Shown here: positions 36,673 through 44,844 of the stretch, piece after piece | How the letters are laid out: each line of letters begins with the position of its first letter | How positions within the stretch are numbered: position 1 is the first letter of the stretch | Source of the DNA: Pseudomonas sp. 21 | Lineage (GTDB): Bacteria; Pseudomonadota; Gammaproteobacteria; Pseudomonadales; Pseudomonadaceae | Direction of reading: 5' to 3' | Assembly (NCBI RefSeq): GCF_000955805.1 | Contig: NZ_JYOA01000015.1 | Location: forward strand, 16,065-80,064 | Length of the DNA stretch: 64,000 bases | Program-made: the position numbers and the translations under genes | Notes under the pieces: model-generated | What the model was told of the DNA's origin: nothing | Database searches by the model: none | The model's input: only the letters and a program-made list of their open reading frames with translations

Positions 36673-37257
36673 ATGAACGCACGCGCCAACTTCACCCACA
36701 TGGAAGACGGCAGCGCCGAGGACTGGGCGATCATCGCCAAGGACTTCGGCCAGTACGCCGCGCTTCTGCCCGACCGGATCATGACCCACCTGCGCCTGCT
36801 CGACGGCGACTTCGGCGGCTTCCCGGTGGACCGCCTGACCCACTCGCTGCAGACCGCCACCCTGGCCCACCGCGACGGCCGCGACGAGGAGTACGTGGTC
36901 TGCGCCCTGCTCCACGACATCGGCGACACCCTCGGCTCGTTCAACCACGCCGACATCGCGGCGGCCATCCTCAAGCCGTTCGTCAGCGACGAGAACCTGT
37001 GGATGATCGAGAAGCACGCGATCTTCCAGGGCTACTACTTCTTCCATCACCTGGGCCTGGACCGGCACCTGCGCGAGCAGTTCAAGGACCACACGCAGTT
37101 CGAGCAGACCATCGAGTTCTGTGCGCGCTACGACGCCGCCGCCTTCGATCCGGACGGCGAAGTGCTGCCCCTGGAGTTCTTCGAACCCATGCTGCGCCGG
37201 GTCTTCGCCCAGCCGCGCCGCTCGATCTACCAGAAGCCCGACGGCACGATGGCCTGA
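36673..37257 (+). CDS. HD-domain protein (PhnZ/MIOX-like diiron family candidate)
   Basis: 194 residues from ATG 36673 (AAGAGAG upstream). Metal ligands of the HD fold are His57 (THSLQTATLA), His81-Asp82 (ALLHDIGDTLG), His92 (NHADIAA), His115 (EKHAIFQGYYF) and Asp154 (ARYDAAAFD). The pattern HDIGD...H...EKHAIFQGYYF resembles small stand-alone HD proteins, some of which are diiron oxygenases (PhnZ, inositol oxygenase) rather than phosphohydrolases. Phosphonate genes are absent here, so activity is open. It lies 141 nt upstream of cyaB on the same strand. Confidence 0.82.
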   Translation: MNARANFTHMEDGSAEDWAIIAKDFGQYAALLPDRIMTHLRLLDGDFGGFPVDRLTHSLQTATLAHRDGRDEEYVVCALLHDIGDTLGSFNHADIAAAILKPFVSDENLWMIEKHAIFQGYYFFHHLGLDRHLREQFKDHTQFEQTIEFCARYDAAAFDPDGEVLPLEFFEPMLRRVFAQPRRSIYQKPDGTMA

Positions 37258-37398
37258 GGGTCCCGAAGCGACCGGCGGTCCGCGACGAAGAGTGGCGAAC
37301 CGCCGCTGGCCCGGGGGCTGCGCATGGAATAAGATTCCTCCCAAAATCAGACGCGCAATCGGCCACGAGCCTACGCGCACCAGGGAAGTTTCTTGCGC

Positions 37399-38790
37399 AT
37401 GAAGCCTAATGTTCTCGAGCGCTCCAGCAGTCCGCTCACACCCGCCCCTCTGCGCGAATACCATTCCCGCGTGCTGGCTTATATCGCCATCGCCGCGACC
37501 ATCACCGCCGGCACCTTCGCCAGGTACTTCGGCTACGAGATCCTCTGGATGATCCCGTACGCCCTGCTCTACCCGCACCTGGCCCAACAGATCAGCCGCC
37601 GCTTCAAGCGCGACAACCCGCAACGCACCCGCCTGGTGCTGCTGTTCATCGACGCCCTGCACGCCGGCATCGCCACCACGCTGCTGGGCTTCTCCGAGGT
37701 CCCCAGCCTGATGCTGGTGCTGATCCTCGCGTTCTCCGCGCTGATCATCGGCGGCCTGCGCTCCCTGGGCCTGGCGCTGCTGGTGGCGCTGAGCGCCGCG
37801 GTACTCAGCGCCGCGCTGATCGCCCCGGCCTACAAGGGCCAGACGCCGAGCATCGTCGCGCTGGTCAGCGTGCTGTTCTCCACCCTGTACATCTGCATCA
37901 CCGCCTTCTTCGTGCACCAGCAGGGGCTGCGCCTGGCCCAGGCCCGCTCGGACATCACCCTGGAGCAGGAAAAGGCCGCGCGCCTGGCCAGCAACCTGGC
38001 CAAGTACCTGTCGCCGCAGGTGTGGGAATCGATCTTCAGCGGCAAGCGCACGGTGCGCCTGGAAACCCAGCGCAAGAAGCTCACGGTGTTCTTCTCCGAC
38101 ATCAAGGGCTTCACCGAGCTGTCCGAGGAACTCGAGGCCGAAGCCCTCACCGACATGCTCAACAACTACCTCAACGAGATGTCGAAGATCGCCCTGAAGT
38201 ACGGCGGCACCATCGACAAGTTCGTCGGCGACTGCGTGATGGTGTTCTTCGGCGACCCGGCCACCCAGGGCGCGAAGAAGGACGCCGTGGCCGCCGTGTC
38301 CATGGCCGTGGCCATGCGCAAGCACATGAAGGTCATGCGCCAGCAGTGGCGCGCCCAGGGCATCACCAAGCCGCTGGAAGTGCGCATGGGCCTGAACACC
38401 GGCTACTGCACCGTGGGCAACTTCGGCGCCGACACGCGCATGGACTACACCATCATCGGCCGCGAAGTGAACCTCGCCAGCCGCCTGGAAAGCGCGGCCG
38501 AAGCCGGCGAGATCCTCATCAGCCACGAGACCTACTCGCTGGTCAAAGACGTGCTGATGTGCCGCGACAAGGGCCAGATCGCCGTGAAGGGCTTCAGCAA
38601 GCCGGTGCAGATCTACCAGGTGGTCGACTTCCGCCGCGACCTGGGCTCCAACCCCAGCTTTGTCGAGCATGAAGTGCCGGGCTTCTCCATGTACCTGGAC
38701 ACCAACAACGTGCAGAACTACGACAAGGAACGGGTCATCCAGGCGCTGCAGCAGGCGGCGGAGAAGCTCAAGGACAAGATCATTCTCTGA
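37399..38790 (+). CDS. cyaB: Membrane-bound class III adenylate cyclase CyaB
   Basis: 463 residues from ATG 37399, matching the length I recall for P. aeruginosa CyaB. The N-terminal MASE2 membrane domain has about six helices (VLAYIAIAATITAGTFARYFGY to STLYICITAFFV). A linker helix leads to the cyclase domain: LTVFFSDIKGFTELSE (first metal Asp), DKFVGDCVMVFFGDP (second metal Asp) and MDYTIIGREVNLASRLE. Makes cAMP for Vfr, which drives type III secretion, type IV pili and other virulence functions in P. aeruginosa. Confidence 0.95.
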   Translation: MKPNVLERSSSPLTPAPLREYHSRVLAYIAIAATITAGTFARYFGYEILWMIPYALLYPHLAQQISRRFKRDNPQRTRLVLLFIDALHAGIATTLLGFSEVPSLMLVLILAFSALIIGGLRSLGLALLVALSAAVLSAALIAPAYKGQTPSIVALVSVLFSTLYICITAFFVHQQGLRLAQARSDITLEQEKAARLASNLAKYLSPQVWESIFSGKRTVRLETQRKKLTVFFSDIKGFTELSEELEAEALTDMLNNYLNEMSKIALKYGGTIDKFVGDCVMVFFGDPATQGAKKDAVAAVSMAVAMRKHMKVMRQQWRAQGITKPLEVRMGLNTGYCTVGNFGADTRMDYTIIGREVNLASRLESAAEAGEILISHETYSLVKDVLMCRDKGQIAVKGFSKPVQIYQVVDFRRDLGSNPSFVEHEVPGFSMYLDTNNVQNYDKERVIQALQQAAEKLKDKIIL

Positions 38791-38858
38791 CTCCTTTGCG
38801 CTTCTTCAGCGCACGCTTTTGCGTGCGCCCTTCTCGTTGATACACACCCTCCGGCCAA

Positions 38859-38881
38859 TCGCGGACAGAGTCCGCTCCTAC
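38859..38881. repeat. Single REP, GCGGAC type
   Basis: TCGCGGACAGAGTCCGCTCC plus TAC; one copy without a partner in the inverted position. Confidence 0.75.
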
Positions 38882-38939
38882 GCGCGCCGGCAGTTCCTGT
38901 GCAAAGCCCAGTATCCCCTGCACGCGGCCAAGGCACAGT

Positions 38940-39017
38940 TGTAGGAGCGAGCTTGCTCGCGAACCCGCCCACCTCCAAAGCTGCCGGGAAACCGTTCGCG
39001 AGCAAGCTCGCTCCTAC
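38940..39017. repeat. REP doublet
   Basis: TGTAGGAGCGAGCTTGCTCG... (38940-38964) and its inverse (38994-39017) with a 29-nt spacer, between cyaB and dctA. Confidence 0.95.
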
Positions 39018-39044
39018 GAAGAGCCGCGGCTTTTCACCCGCCCA

Positions 39045-39072
39045 TAAAAAAGCCCGCTCAAATGAGCGGGCT
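39045..39072 (-). terminator. Intrinsic terminator of dctA
   Basis: Minus strand: AGCCCGCTCA-TT-TGAGCGGGCT followed by TTTTTTA; 55 nt after the dctA stop. Confidence 0.9.
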
Positions 39073-39127
39073 GGAAAGGCTCCGGCGCTTCACGTTCACC
39101 GGGCCGAATTGCTCGTTGGGAAACCCG

Positions 39128-40429
39128 TCAGGAGGGCTGCAGCTCCGCGGAATTGCCCGGGCCGGCGGCCAGTTCGGCGGACAAGGTCTTCTCGTCCAGC
39201 TGCTTGCACCACTTGGCGACCACGATGGTGGCCACGCCGTTGCCGACCAGGTTGGTCAGGGCGCGGGCTTCGGACATGAAGCGGTCGATACCCAGGATCA
39301 GCGCCAGGCCGGCAACCGGCAGGTGGCCGACGGCAGACAGGGTGGCAGCCAGCACGATGAAGCCCGAACCGGTGACACCGGCGGCGCCCTTGGAGGCGAT
39401 CAGCAGCACGACCAGCAGGGTCAGCTGGTGGGTGATGTCCATCGGGGTGTCGGTCGCCTGGGCAATGAACACGGCGGCCATGGTCAGGTAGATCGAGGTG
39501 CCGTCCAGGTTGAACGAGTAGCCGGTCGGGATCACCAGGCCGACGACGCTCTTGTCGGCGCCCAGCTTCTCCATCTTGGCGATCATGCGCGGCAGGGCCG
39601 ATTCGGAGGACGAGGTGCCCAGCACGATCAGCAGTTCTTCGCGGATGTAGGAGATGAAGCGCAGGATGCTGAAGCCGTGGGCGCGGGCGATGCCGCCCAG
39701 CACGATCAGCACGAACAGCAGGCAGGTGATGTAGAAGCACAGCATCAACTGACCCAGCTGCACCAGCGAGCCGAGGCCGTAGGCGCCGATGGTGAAGGCC
39801 ATGGCACCGAAGGCGCCGATGGGCGCGACCTTCATGATCACGTTGATGATGTTGAACATCACGTGGGTGATGCGATCGATGAACTCGAACACCGGCTTGC
39901 CGTAGTCACCCAGGCGGTGCAGCGCGTAGCCGAACAGCACGGAGAAGAACAGCACCTGCAGGATGTCACCGTTGGCGAAGGCGCCAACCACGGTGCTGGG
40001 GATGACGTTCATGAAGAAGTCGATGGTGCTCTGCTTCTCGCCCGAAGCGATGAAGCCGGTGAGCGCCGCGTTCTTGTTCATTTCGGCGGTCAGCGTGGCG
40101 ACGTCGGCGTGCATGCCGGCACCCGGCTGGACGACGTTGACCACGACCAGGCCGATGATCAGCGCGATGGTGGAAACGATTTCGAAGTACAGCAGCGCCA
40201 TGCCGCCCGTCTTCCCCACTGCCTTCATGCTCTGCATGCCGGCGATACCGGTAACCACGGTGCAGAAGATGATCGGCGCGATGGCCATCTTGATCAGTTT
40301 GACGAAGCCATCGCCCAGCGGCTTCATCAGTTTGGCGGTGTCGGGGTAGAAGTGGCCAAGTGCGATACCGATGGCGATGGCGATCAGTACCTGCACATAC
40401 AGGCTTTTGTAGAAGGGTTGCTTGGTCAT
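39128..40429 (-). CDS. dctA: C4-dicarboxylate:cation symporter DctA
   Basis: 433 residues from ATG 40429. DAACS-family transporter with [60 protein letters not shown] and [19 protein letters not shown] segments. Takes up succinate, fumarate and malate, preferred Pseudomonas carbon sources. It is preceded by a consensus sigma-54 promoter and three palindromes, the arrangement used by the DctB/DctD system. Divergent from an AraC regulator. Confidence 0.96.
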   Translation of the reverse strand: MTKQPFYKSLYVQVLIAIAIGIALGHFYPDTAKLMKPLGDGFVKLIKMAIAPIIFCTVVTGIAGMQSMKAVGKTGGMALLYFEIVSTIALIIGLVVVNVVQPGAGMHADVATLTAEMNKNAALTGFIASGEKQSTIDFFMNVIPSTVVGAFANGDILQVLFFSVLFGYALHRLGDYGKPVFEFIDRITHVMFNIINVIMKVAPIGAFGAMAFTIGAYGLGSLVQLGQLMLCFYITCLLFVLIVLGGIARAHGFSILRFISYIREELLIVLGTSSSESALPRMIAKMEKLGADKSVVGLVIPTGYSFNLDGTSIYLTMAAVFIAQATDTPMDITHQLTLLVVLLIASKGAAGVTGSGFIVLAATLSAVGHLPVAGLALILGIDRFMSEARALTNLVGNGVATIVVAKWCKQLDEKTLSAELAAGPGNSAELQPS

Positions 40430-40548
40430 GGCAGCTCTGTCCTCTGGGCCTGCGCTCCGGAGGAGGCGCAAGACCGAACGCGTTATCTCCCTGCAATGGG
40501 AGAATTTGTTTTCAGGGCATGCCAGACGGCAGGCCTTGCTCGCCTATC

Positions 40549-40563
40549 GCAAGTGCTGTGCCA
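40549..40563 (-). promoter_or_regulatory. Sigma-54 (RpoN) promoter of dctA
   Basis: Minus strand TGGCAC-AGCAC-TTGC: perfect -24 TGGCAC and -12 TTGC with the required 5-nt gap. Start point expected near 40537, giving a leader of about 108 nt. Confidence 0.85.
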
Positions 40564-40638
40564 GACCTTTAAAAAATATGTAACCCCTTTAAATTCAATG
40601 GCTTCCCTAAAAAGGCAGGGCACGGAAGGCGCCGAATC

Positions 40639-40695
40639 TGGCGGAAACCCGCCTCCTCGCTGGCGGGTTTCCCGCCCTCTGGCGGGTATCCGCCA
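40639..40695. promoter_or_regulatory. Three tandem palindromes, candidate DctD enhancer sites
   Basis: GGCGGAAACCCGCC-type palindromes at 40639-40653, 40661-40676 and 40680-40695, each with T on the left flank and centres about 22 and 19 bp apart. They lie about 75-130 bp upstream of the sigma-54 promoter. They resemble DctD sites of rhizobia (GCGGAAA-CCGC type). Confidence 0.65.
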
Positions 40696-40792
40696 CGGCC
40701 TTCGTACCGTAGATTGTAGAACTCCGATCAGGTTCGATCGGGTTTGCCGCACTGTTCTTTCGGACCTGCGGACAGAACAACAAGGACCGCTC

Positions 40793-41794
40793 ATGCGTGA
40801 ACGCACCATTGCCAGCCATTTCGTCCGCGCCGCCGTCCATGGGGCCCAGCGCAAGGGGCTGGATGTCCAAGCCCTGCTGCGTGACGCCGGCATCGCCCCG
40901 GCCATCCTCGACGAGCCCCGCGCACGGATCGATCCGTCGCAGTTCAGCTGCCTGATGCAACGCCTGTGGGAAGTGCTCGACGACGAGTACATGGGTTTCG
41001 GCGCCATGCCCAGCAAGCGTGGCACCTTCGCCATGATGTGCAACGCGATCATCCACTGCCGCACGCTGGAAAAGGCACTGGGACGTGGCGCGCTGTTCTA
41101 CGGACTGTTTCCCGAGGCACCTCGGATCGAACTGCTGCGCGACGGCGACCGCGCCCGCCTGACCCTGGACGAGACCCACCTGCGCGACCCGGACCACTTC
41201 CTCGCCGAGAGCCTGCTGCTCATCTGGCATCGCCTGGCCAGTTGGCTGATCGGTCAGCGCATCCGCCTGGAGGAAGCCACCTTCAGCTACCCGGCCCCCG
41301 AGCACCAGGCCGAGTACGACCTGCTGTTCCCCTGCCCTCGTCGCTTCGCTGCCGGCAGCACCAGCCTGTTGTTGCAGGCTCGCTATCTGGACATGCCGCT
41401 GCTGCAGGACGAGCGCACGCTCAAGCACTTCCTCAAGGATTCGCCCGCCGACCTGCTCGCCCGCCCCGACGGCGGCGACAGCCTGACCAGCCAGATCCGC
41501 CGCCTGCTCGGCCGCGACTGCCGCAGTTGGCCGGACCTGGAGCAGGTTGCTGCGCAACTGCACATGAGCCCGCAGACCCTGCGCCGCCATCTGCGGGAAG
41601 AAGGGCCGAACTTCCAGGAATTGAAGGACCAGCTGCGCCGCGACCTGGCGATCTACTACCTGGGCCGCGACGAGCACTCGATCCAGGACATCGCCGACCA
41701 GCTCGGCTTCTCCGAGCCCTCGGCGTTCCACCGGGCGTTCAAGAAATGGACGGGGCTGACGCCAGGGGCGTATCGGGCGCAGCAGGGGGAGTGA
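40793..41794 (+). CDS. AraC-family transcriptional regulator (OruR/ArgR-like architecture)
   Basis: 333 residues from ATG 40793 (AAGGA upstream). N-terminal Arabinose_bd-type ligand domain (residues ~15-205, VHGAQRKGLDVQALLRDAGI, LLFPCPRRFAAG) and a C-terminal HTH_18 domain: SWPDLEQVAAQLHMSPQTLRRHLREEG and SIQDIADQLGFSEPSAFHRAFKKWTGLTPGAYR. Divergent from dctA with a shared 363-nt control region; I recall the same neighbour in PAO1. May adjust dicarboxylate uptake or respond to a related acid. Effector unknown. Confidence 0.9.
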   Translation: MRERTIASHFVRAAVHGAQRKGLDVQALLRDAGIAPAILDEPRARIDPSQFSCLMQRLWEVLDDEYMGFGAMPSKRGTFAMMCNAIIHCRTLEKALGRGALFYGLFPEAPRIELLRDGDRARLTLDETHLRDPDHFLAESLLLIWHRLASWLIGQRIRLEEATFSYPAPEHQAEYDLLFPCPRRFAAGSTSLLLQARYLDMPLLQDERTLKHFLKDSPADLLARPDGGDSLTSQIRRLLGRDCRSWPDLEQVAAQLHMSPQTLRRHLREEGPNFQELKDQLRRDLAIYYLGRDEHSIQDIADQLGFSEPSAFHRAFKKWTGLTPGAYRAQQGE

Positions 41795-41836
41795 GACGAA
41801 GGCGCGCTCCCTGCATCGGGAGGCGGTGCGATGAGT

Positions 41837-41913
41837 GTTCGCGAGCAAGCTCGCTCCTGCAGGATCAGCCCTGTGCCGGATTCGCCCTTTGTAGGAGCGA
41901 GCTTGCTCGCGAA
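41837..41913. repeat. REP doublet in tail-to-tail order
   Basis: GTTCGCGAGCAAGCTCGCTC... (41837-41861) and TGTAGGAGCGAGCTTGCTCG... (41890-41913). Copy order is the reverse of the other doublets in the window. Confidence 0.9.
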
Positions 41914-41935
41914 ATTGATCCCCGCCGACTCTCGA

Positions 41936-43279
41936 TCAACCCGGCAGGCGAATCCGGAAGCAAGCGCCGCCCAGTTCGGAATCCTCCAGCGCCAGCTCGC
42001 CGTCGTAGCTGTCGATGATGTCCTTCACCACCGCCGTGCCGATGCCCTGGCCGGGGTGCTGGGTGTCCAGCCGCTCGCCACGCTTGAGGATGCGTTCGCG
42101 CTGGCTGGCCGGCACGCCGGGGCCATCGTCCTCGATGATCAGCTCGAACATCCGGCCGTTCTTGCGCGCACTGACCTTCACCGTGGTCAGGCACAGGCGG
42201 TAGGCGTTCTCCAGCAGGTTGCCGAGCATCTCCAGCAAGGCGCCCTTCTCCAGCGGCAGGGAAAATCCCGGCGCAATATCCCGCTCCAGCTTCACGCGCT
42301 TGTCGCGGTAGACTTTGTCCAGCGCGCCGCCGATGGTGTCCAGCAGCGGGTCGAGTGCCGCGCGGTGGCGGATCAGACCGCTCTTGCGCAGGGTCGCACG
42401 CTGCAGCTGGTAGCCGATCTGCTGGCTCATGCGCTCGATCTGGGTCTGCAGCACCTGCACCTGCTCACGGTTCTTCGGCTCGTCAGCGAGGGTTTCGCTG
42501 ACGCCCTGCAACACCGCCAACGGCGTCTTCAGGCTGTGGGCAAGGTCGCCCAGGGAGTTGCGATAGCGCTCGCGCTGGGCACGCTCGCTTTCCAGCAGGC
42601 GGTTCACCGAATCGGTCAGGCGCAACATCTCGGCCGGGTGATCGTCGCTCAGGCGCTCGCGGTCGCCGGTCTCGATCTGGTCCAGCTCCGAACGCAGGCC
42701 GCGCATGGAGCGAAAGCCCCAGCCAAGGCCGAGCCACAACAGGCCCAACAACAACAGCAGCGCGCCACCCAGCCACAGGTAGAGCTGGTCGCGGAAGCCG
42801 CTGACCAGCTCGCGGAACTCGCTTTCCGGCTGCATGGTGACGATGCTGTAGGCCGCGCGCTTGCCCCCCAGGAGATCGATCTCCACGTCGTAGACGAAGA
42901 ACTCCTGGCCGGTGGCGTCGCGGATACGGGTGAACTCGTCGATCAGGCCATCGTACTTGGGCGAGTAATCGACGCTTTCGTCCTGGGCCGAGGTGGAGCG
43001 CCATACCAGCTTGCCGGACTGGTCGTAGATGAAGCCCAGCAACTTGGACTCGGGGAGGTTGAAATCCTCCACCGGCAGGTGCTCGGGCATGCTCAGGACA
43101 TTGCCCTCGATGCGCGCCGAGGACACCAGGGTCGCCACGTCCGCCGCCAGGCGCTGCTGGATGGCGTTCTCCAGGGCGATGCTGAACGCACGCTGGAGAG
43201 CCGGCAGCAGCGCCGCCATGAACAGCACGGCGAGAATCGCCGCACCGATCATCAGCCGCAGCCGCAGCGAGCGGATCAT
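41936..43279 (-). CDS. phoQ: Sensor histidine kinase PhoQ
   Basis: 447 residues. Two membrane segments flank an acidic periplasmic domain (VSSARIEGNVLSMPEHLPVEDFNLPESK), then HAMP, the His box SLGDLAHSLKTPLAVLQG, and ATPase boxes NLLENAYRLC (N), IIEDDGPGVP (G1) and GQGIGTAVVKDIIDSYDG (G2). Senses low Mg2+, and perhaps cationic peptides, and phosphorylates PhoP. The start overlaps the phoP stop by 4 nt (ATGA). Ends next to REP elements. Confidence 0.94.
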   Translation of the reverse strand: MIRSLRLRLMIGAAILAVLFMAALLPALQRAFSIALENAIQQRLAADVATLVSSARIEGNVLSMPEHLPVEDFNLPESKLLGFIYDQSGKLVWRSTSAQDESVDYSPKYDGLIDEFTRIRDATGQEFFVYDVEIDLLGGKRAAYSIVTMQPESEFRELVSGFRDQLYLWLGGALLLLLGLLWLGLGWGFRSMRGLRSELDQIETGDRERLSDDHPAEMLRLTDSVNRLLESERAQRERYRNSLGDLAHSLKTPLAVLQGVSETLADEPKNREQVQVLQTQIERMSQQIGYQLQRATLRKSGLIRHRAALDPLLDTIGGALDKVYRDKRVKLERDIAPGFSLPLEKGALLEMLGNLLENAYRLCLTTVKVSARKNGRMFELIIEDDGPGVPASQRERILKRGERLDTQHPGQGIGTAVVKDIIDSYDGELALEDSELGGACFRIRLPG

Positions 43280-43953
43280 TTACACAGCTCGTTGAAGATG
43301 TAGCCCTGGCCGCGCACGGTATCGATCGGCTTGAACTGCGCGGCACTCTCCAGCTTGCGGCGCAGCCGGCCGACCAGCACCTCGATGACGTTCGGATCAC
43401 GCTCGTCGTCGTCCGGGTAGAGCTGCTCGATCAGGCGCTCCTTGGCCACCACCTGCTGGTGATGCCGCATGAGGTATTCGAGGATGCGGTACTCGAAGGC
43501 CGTCAGCTGCAGCGATTCGCCATTGACCAGTGCCTGCTTGCGGTTGGTGTCCAGCACCAGCGGGCCGGCTTCGATGCTCGACTGGGCGAAGCCGCTGGAA
43601 CGGCGCAGCAGTGCGTTCAGGCGAGCCTCCAGCTCTTCGAACTGGAAGGGCTTGACCACGTAGTCGTCGGCGCCGGCGGCCAGGCCTTCGACCTTGTCCT
43701 GCCAGTTGCCGCGGGCGGTGAGGATGAGGATGGGGAAGGTCTTGCCCTGGCTGCGGAATTCGCGGATCAGGTCCAGGCCACTCATGCCCGGCAGCCCGAG
43801 GTCGATCATTGCCAGGTCGTGATGGTATTCGCTGGCGCGGTAGAGCGCCTCTTCGGCGTTGGCGACGGCATCGACCACATGGCCTTGCTCGCCGAGCCGG
43901 GTATACAGGTGATGGCGCAGCAGCGCCTCGTCTTCCACCACCAGCAGTTTCAT
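43276..43953 (-). CDS. phoP: Response regulator PhoP
   Basis: 225 residues, OmpR/PhoB class. Receiver with acidic pocket EDE and phospho-acceptor Asp in LAMIDLGLPGMSG (~51), Thr/Lys in ILTARGNWQDKVEG and DYVVKPF. Winged-helix DNA-binding C-terminus ends TVRGQGYIFNELCK. Activates oprH-phoPQ and polymyxin-resistance genes. 56 nt downstream of oprH, same strand, so oprH-phoP-phoQ is one operon as in P. aeruginosa. Confidence 0.95.
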   Translation of the reverse strand: MKLLVVEDEALLRHHLYTRLGEQGHVVDAVANAEEALYRASEYHHDLAMIDLGLPGMSGLDLIREFRSQGKTFPILILTARGNWQDKVEGLAAGADDYVVKPFQFEELEARLNALLRRSSGFAQSSIEAGPLVLDTNRKQALVNGESLQLTAFEYRILEYLMRHHQQVVAKERLIEQLYPDDDERDPNVIEVLVGRLRRKLESAAQFKPIDTVRGQGYIFNELCK

Positions 43954-44009
43954 GCGCGTGCTCCCTGAGTCAGGCAACCGGGCCACGCGGGGCCCGGTTG
44001 CGGTACCGG

Positions 44010-44621
44010 TCAGAACTTGTAGTTGGCGCCCAGGTAGAACTGGGAGCTGCTGTGCAGGTCAAGGGATCCCACCTTGCCACCACCGTGCGGGCTCATCTCG
44101 GTACTCGCGTTGGTACGCAGGTAACGGTAGCCGCCTTCTACGGATGCGTTCTTGCCGAGTTCCTGGAGAATACCGGCTTGGGCGCCGATGGCGTAACCCA
44201 CGTCGCTGTCACGGCTGTAGCCCTTGGAGTCCTGTTCCAGCTTGACCAGGCCGGCGGTGCCGCCGCCGAACAGCTTGGTGCCCTGGTCGCCCAGCGGCAG
44301 GAAGGCGTCGTAGCTGCCGAGCAGGTTCTGCTGGCGCAGCTTCAGGCCGTTCTCGGTGTCGGAGACGTTTTCATAGGTGACGTAGTAGCGGCCCTGCTCC
44401 ATCTGCTGGCCGGCGCGCACGCCCCAGGTGCCGCTGTTGTTGATCACGCTGTCGAATTTCGGGTTGCCCAGGTTGCGGTTCAGCGCGTCGGACTTCTGGA
44501 TGTTGTTGCTGGTTTCACCCCAGGTCATGCCGACGAAGGTGTCGGCGGCGCTGGCTGCGGTCGCGGCGACGCTGGCACCGAGAATGGCGGTGGCGAGGGC
44601 GATTTTCTTCATGGTTTTCAT
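44010..44621 (-). CDS. oprH: Outer membrane protein OprH
   Basis: 203 residues from the first of two close ATGs (44621; GGGAGA 6 nt upstream). Signal peptide KKIALATAILGASVAATAASA, then an 8-stranded barrel: FVGMTWGETSNNIQKSDALN, QMEQGRYYVTYENVSDT, LGSYDAFLPLGDQGTKLFGG and GGYRYLRTNASTEMSPHGG, ending SSQFYLGANYKF with terminal Phe. Small barrel that binds LPS phosphates and stabilises the outer membrane under low Mg2+. First gene of oprH-phoPQ. Confidence 0.96.
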   Translation of the reverse strand: MKTMKKIALATAILGASVAATAASAADTFVGMTWGETSNNIQKSDALNRNLGNPKFDSVINNSGTWGVRAGQQMEQGRYYVTYENVSDTENGLKLRQQNLLGSYDAFLPLGDQGTKLFGGGTAGLVKLEQDSKGYSRDSDVGYAIGAQAGILQELGKNASVEGGYRYLRTNASTEMSPHGGGKVGSLDLHSSSQFYLGANYKF

Positions 44622-44705
44622 GGGGAGTCTCCCGTCAAGGATGTCTGTAATGTGTTGACGGGGAGTAGGTTACGAGGGGGGCACTGAACCGAACCTGTCG
44701 GACTG

Positions 44706-44722
44706 CTGAACCAATGCTGAAC
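44706..44722 (-). promoter_or_regulatory. Candidate PhoP box upstream of oprH
   Basis: On the minus strand the direct repeat GTTCAG-N5-GTTCAG, 11-bp periodicity as in PhoP boxes, 85 nt before the oprH start. A degenerate third copy (GGTTCGGTTCAG) lies closer to the gene, near 44681-44692. Confidence 0.6.
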
Positions 44723-44749
44723 GACGTGGCTGAAGGAAAATTCCGCCTA

Positions 44750-44794
44750 TGTAGGAGCCCCCGTGGCGCGACCGCGGGCAGGCCCGCTCCTGCA
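44750..44794. repeat. Degenerate REP
   Basis: TGTAGGAGC...GCTCCTGCA outer arms with a diverged GC-rich middle, resembling the other REPs only at the ends. Confidence 0.6.
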
Positions 44795-44796
44795 GA

Positions 44797-44832
44797 CAGG
44801 CAAAGCCCCGGCGCAGGCCGGGGCTTTGCCTG
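44797..44832. terminator. Stem-loop between oprH and the transglycosylase gene
   Basis: 16-bp perfect stem CAGGCAAAGCCCCGGC/GCCGGGGCTTTGCCTG with a 4-nt loop, 13 nt after the end of the transglycosylase ORF (minus). T-tracts are absent, so termination strength is uncertain. Confidence 0.55.
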
Positions 44833-44844
44833 GCCGGGACGAAC

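Noticed and set aside
36607..38670. 687-codon frame antisense to the HD gene and cyaB
   Set aside because: Shadow of two real genes; no family similarity and repetitive Gln/Gly/Val/Asp/His composition.
39062..40792. 577-codon in-frame extension upstream of the AraC gene, antisense to dctA
   Set aside because: The extension lies over dctA and its promoter; the AraC protein has a good ribosome-binding site and family-type start at 40793.
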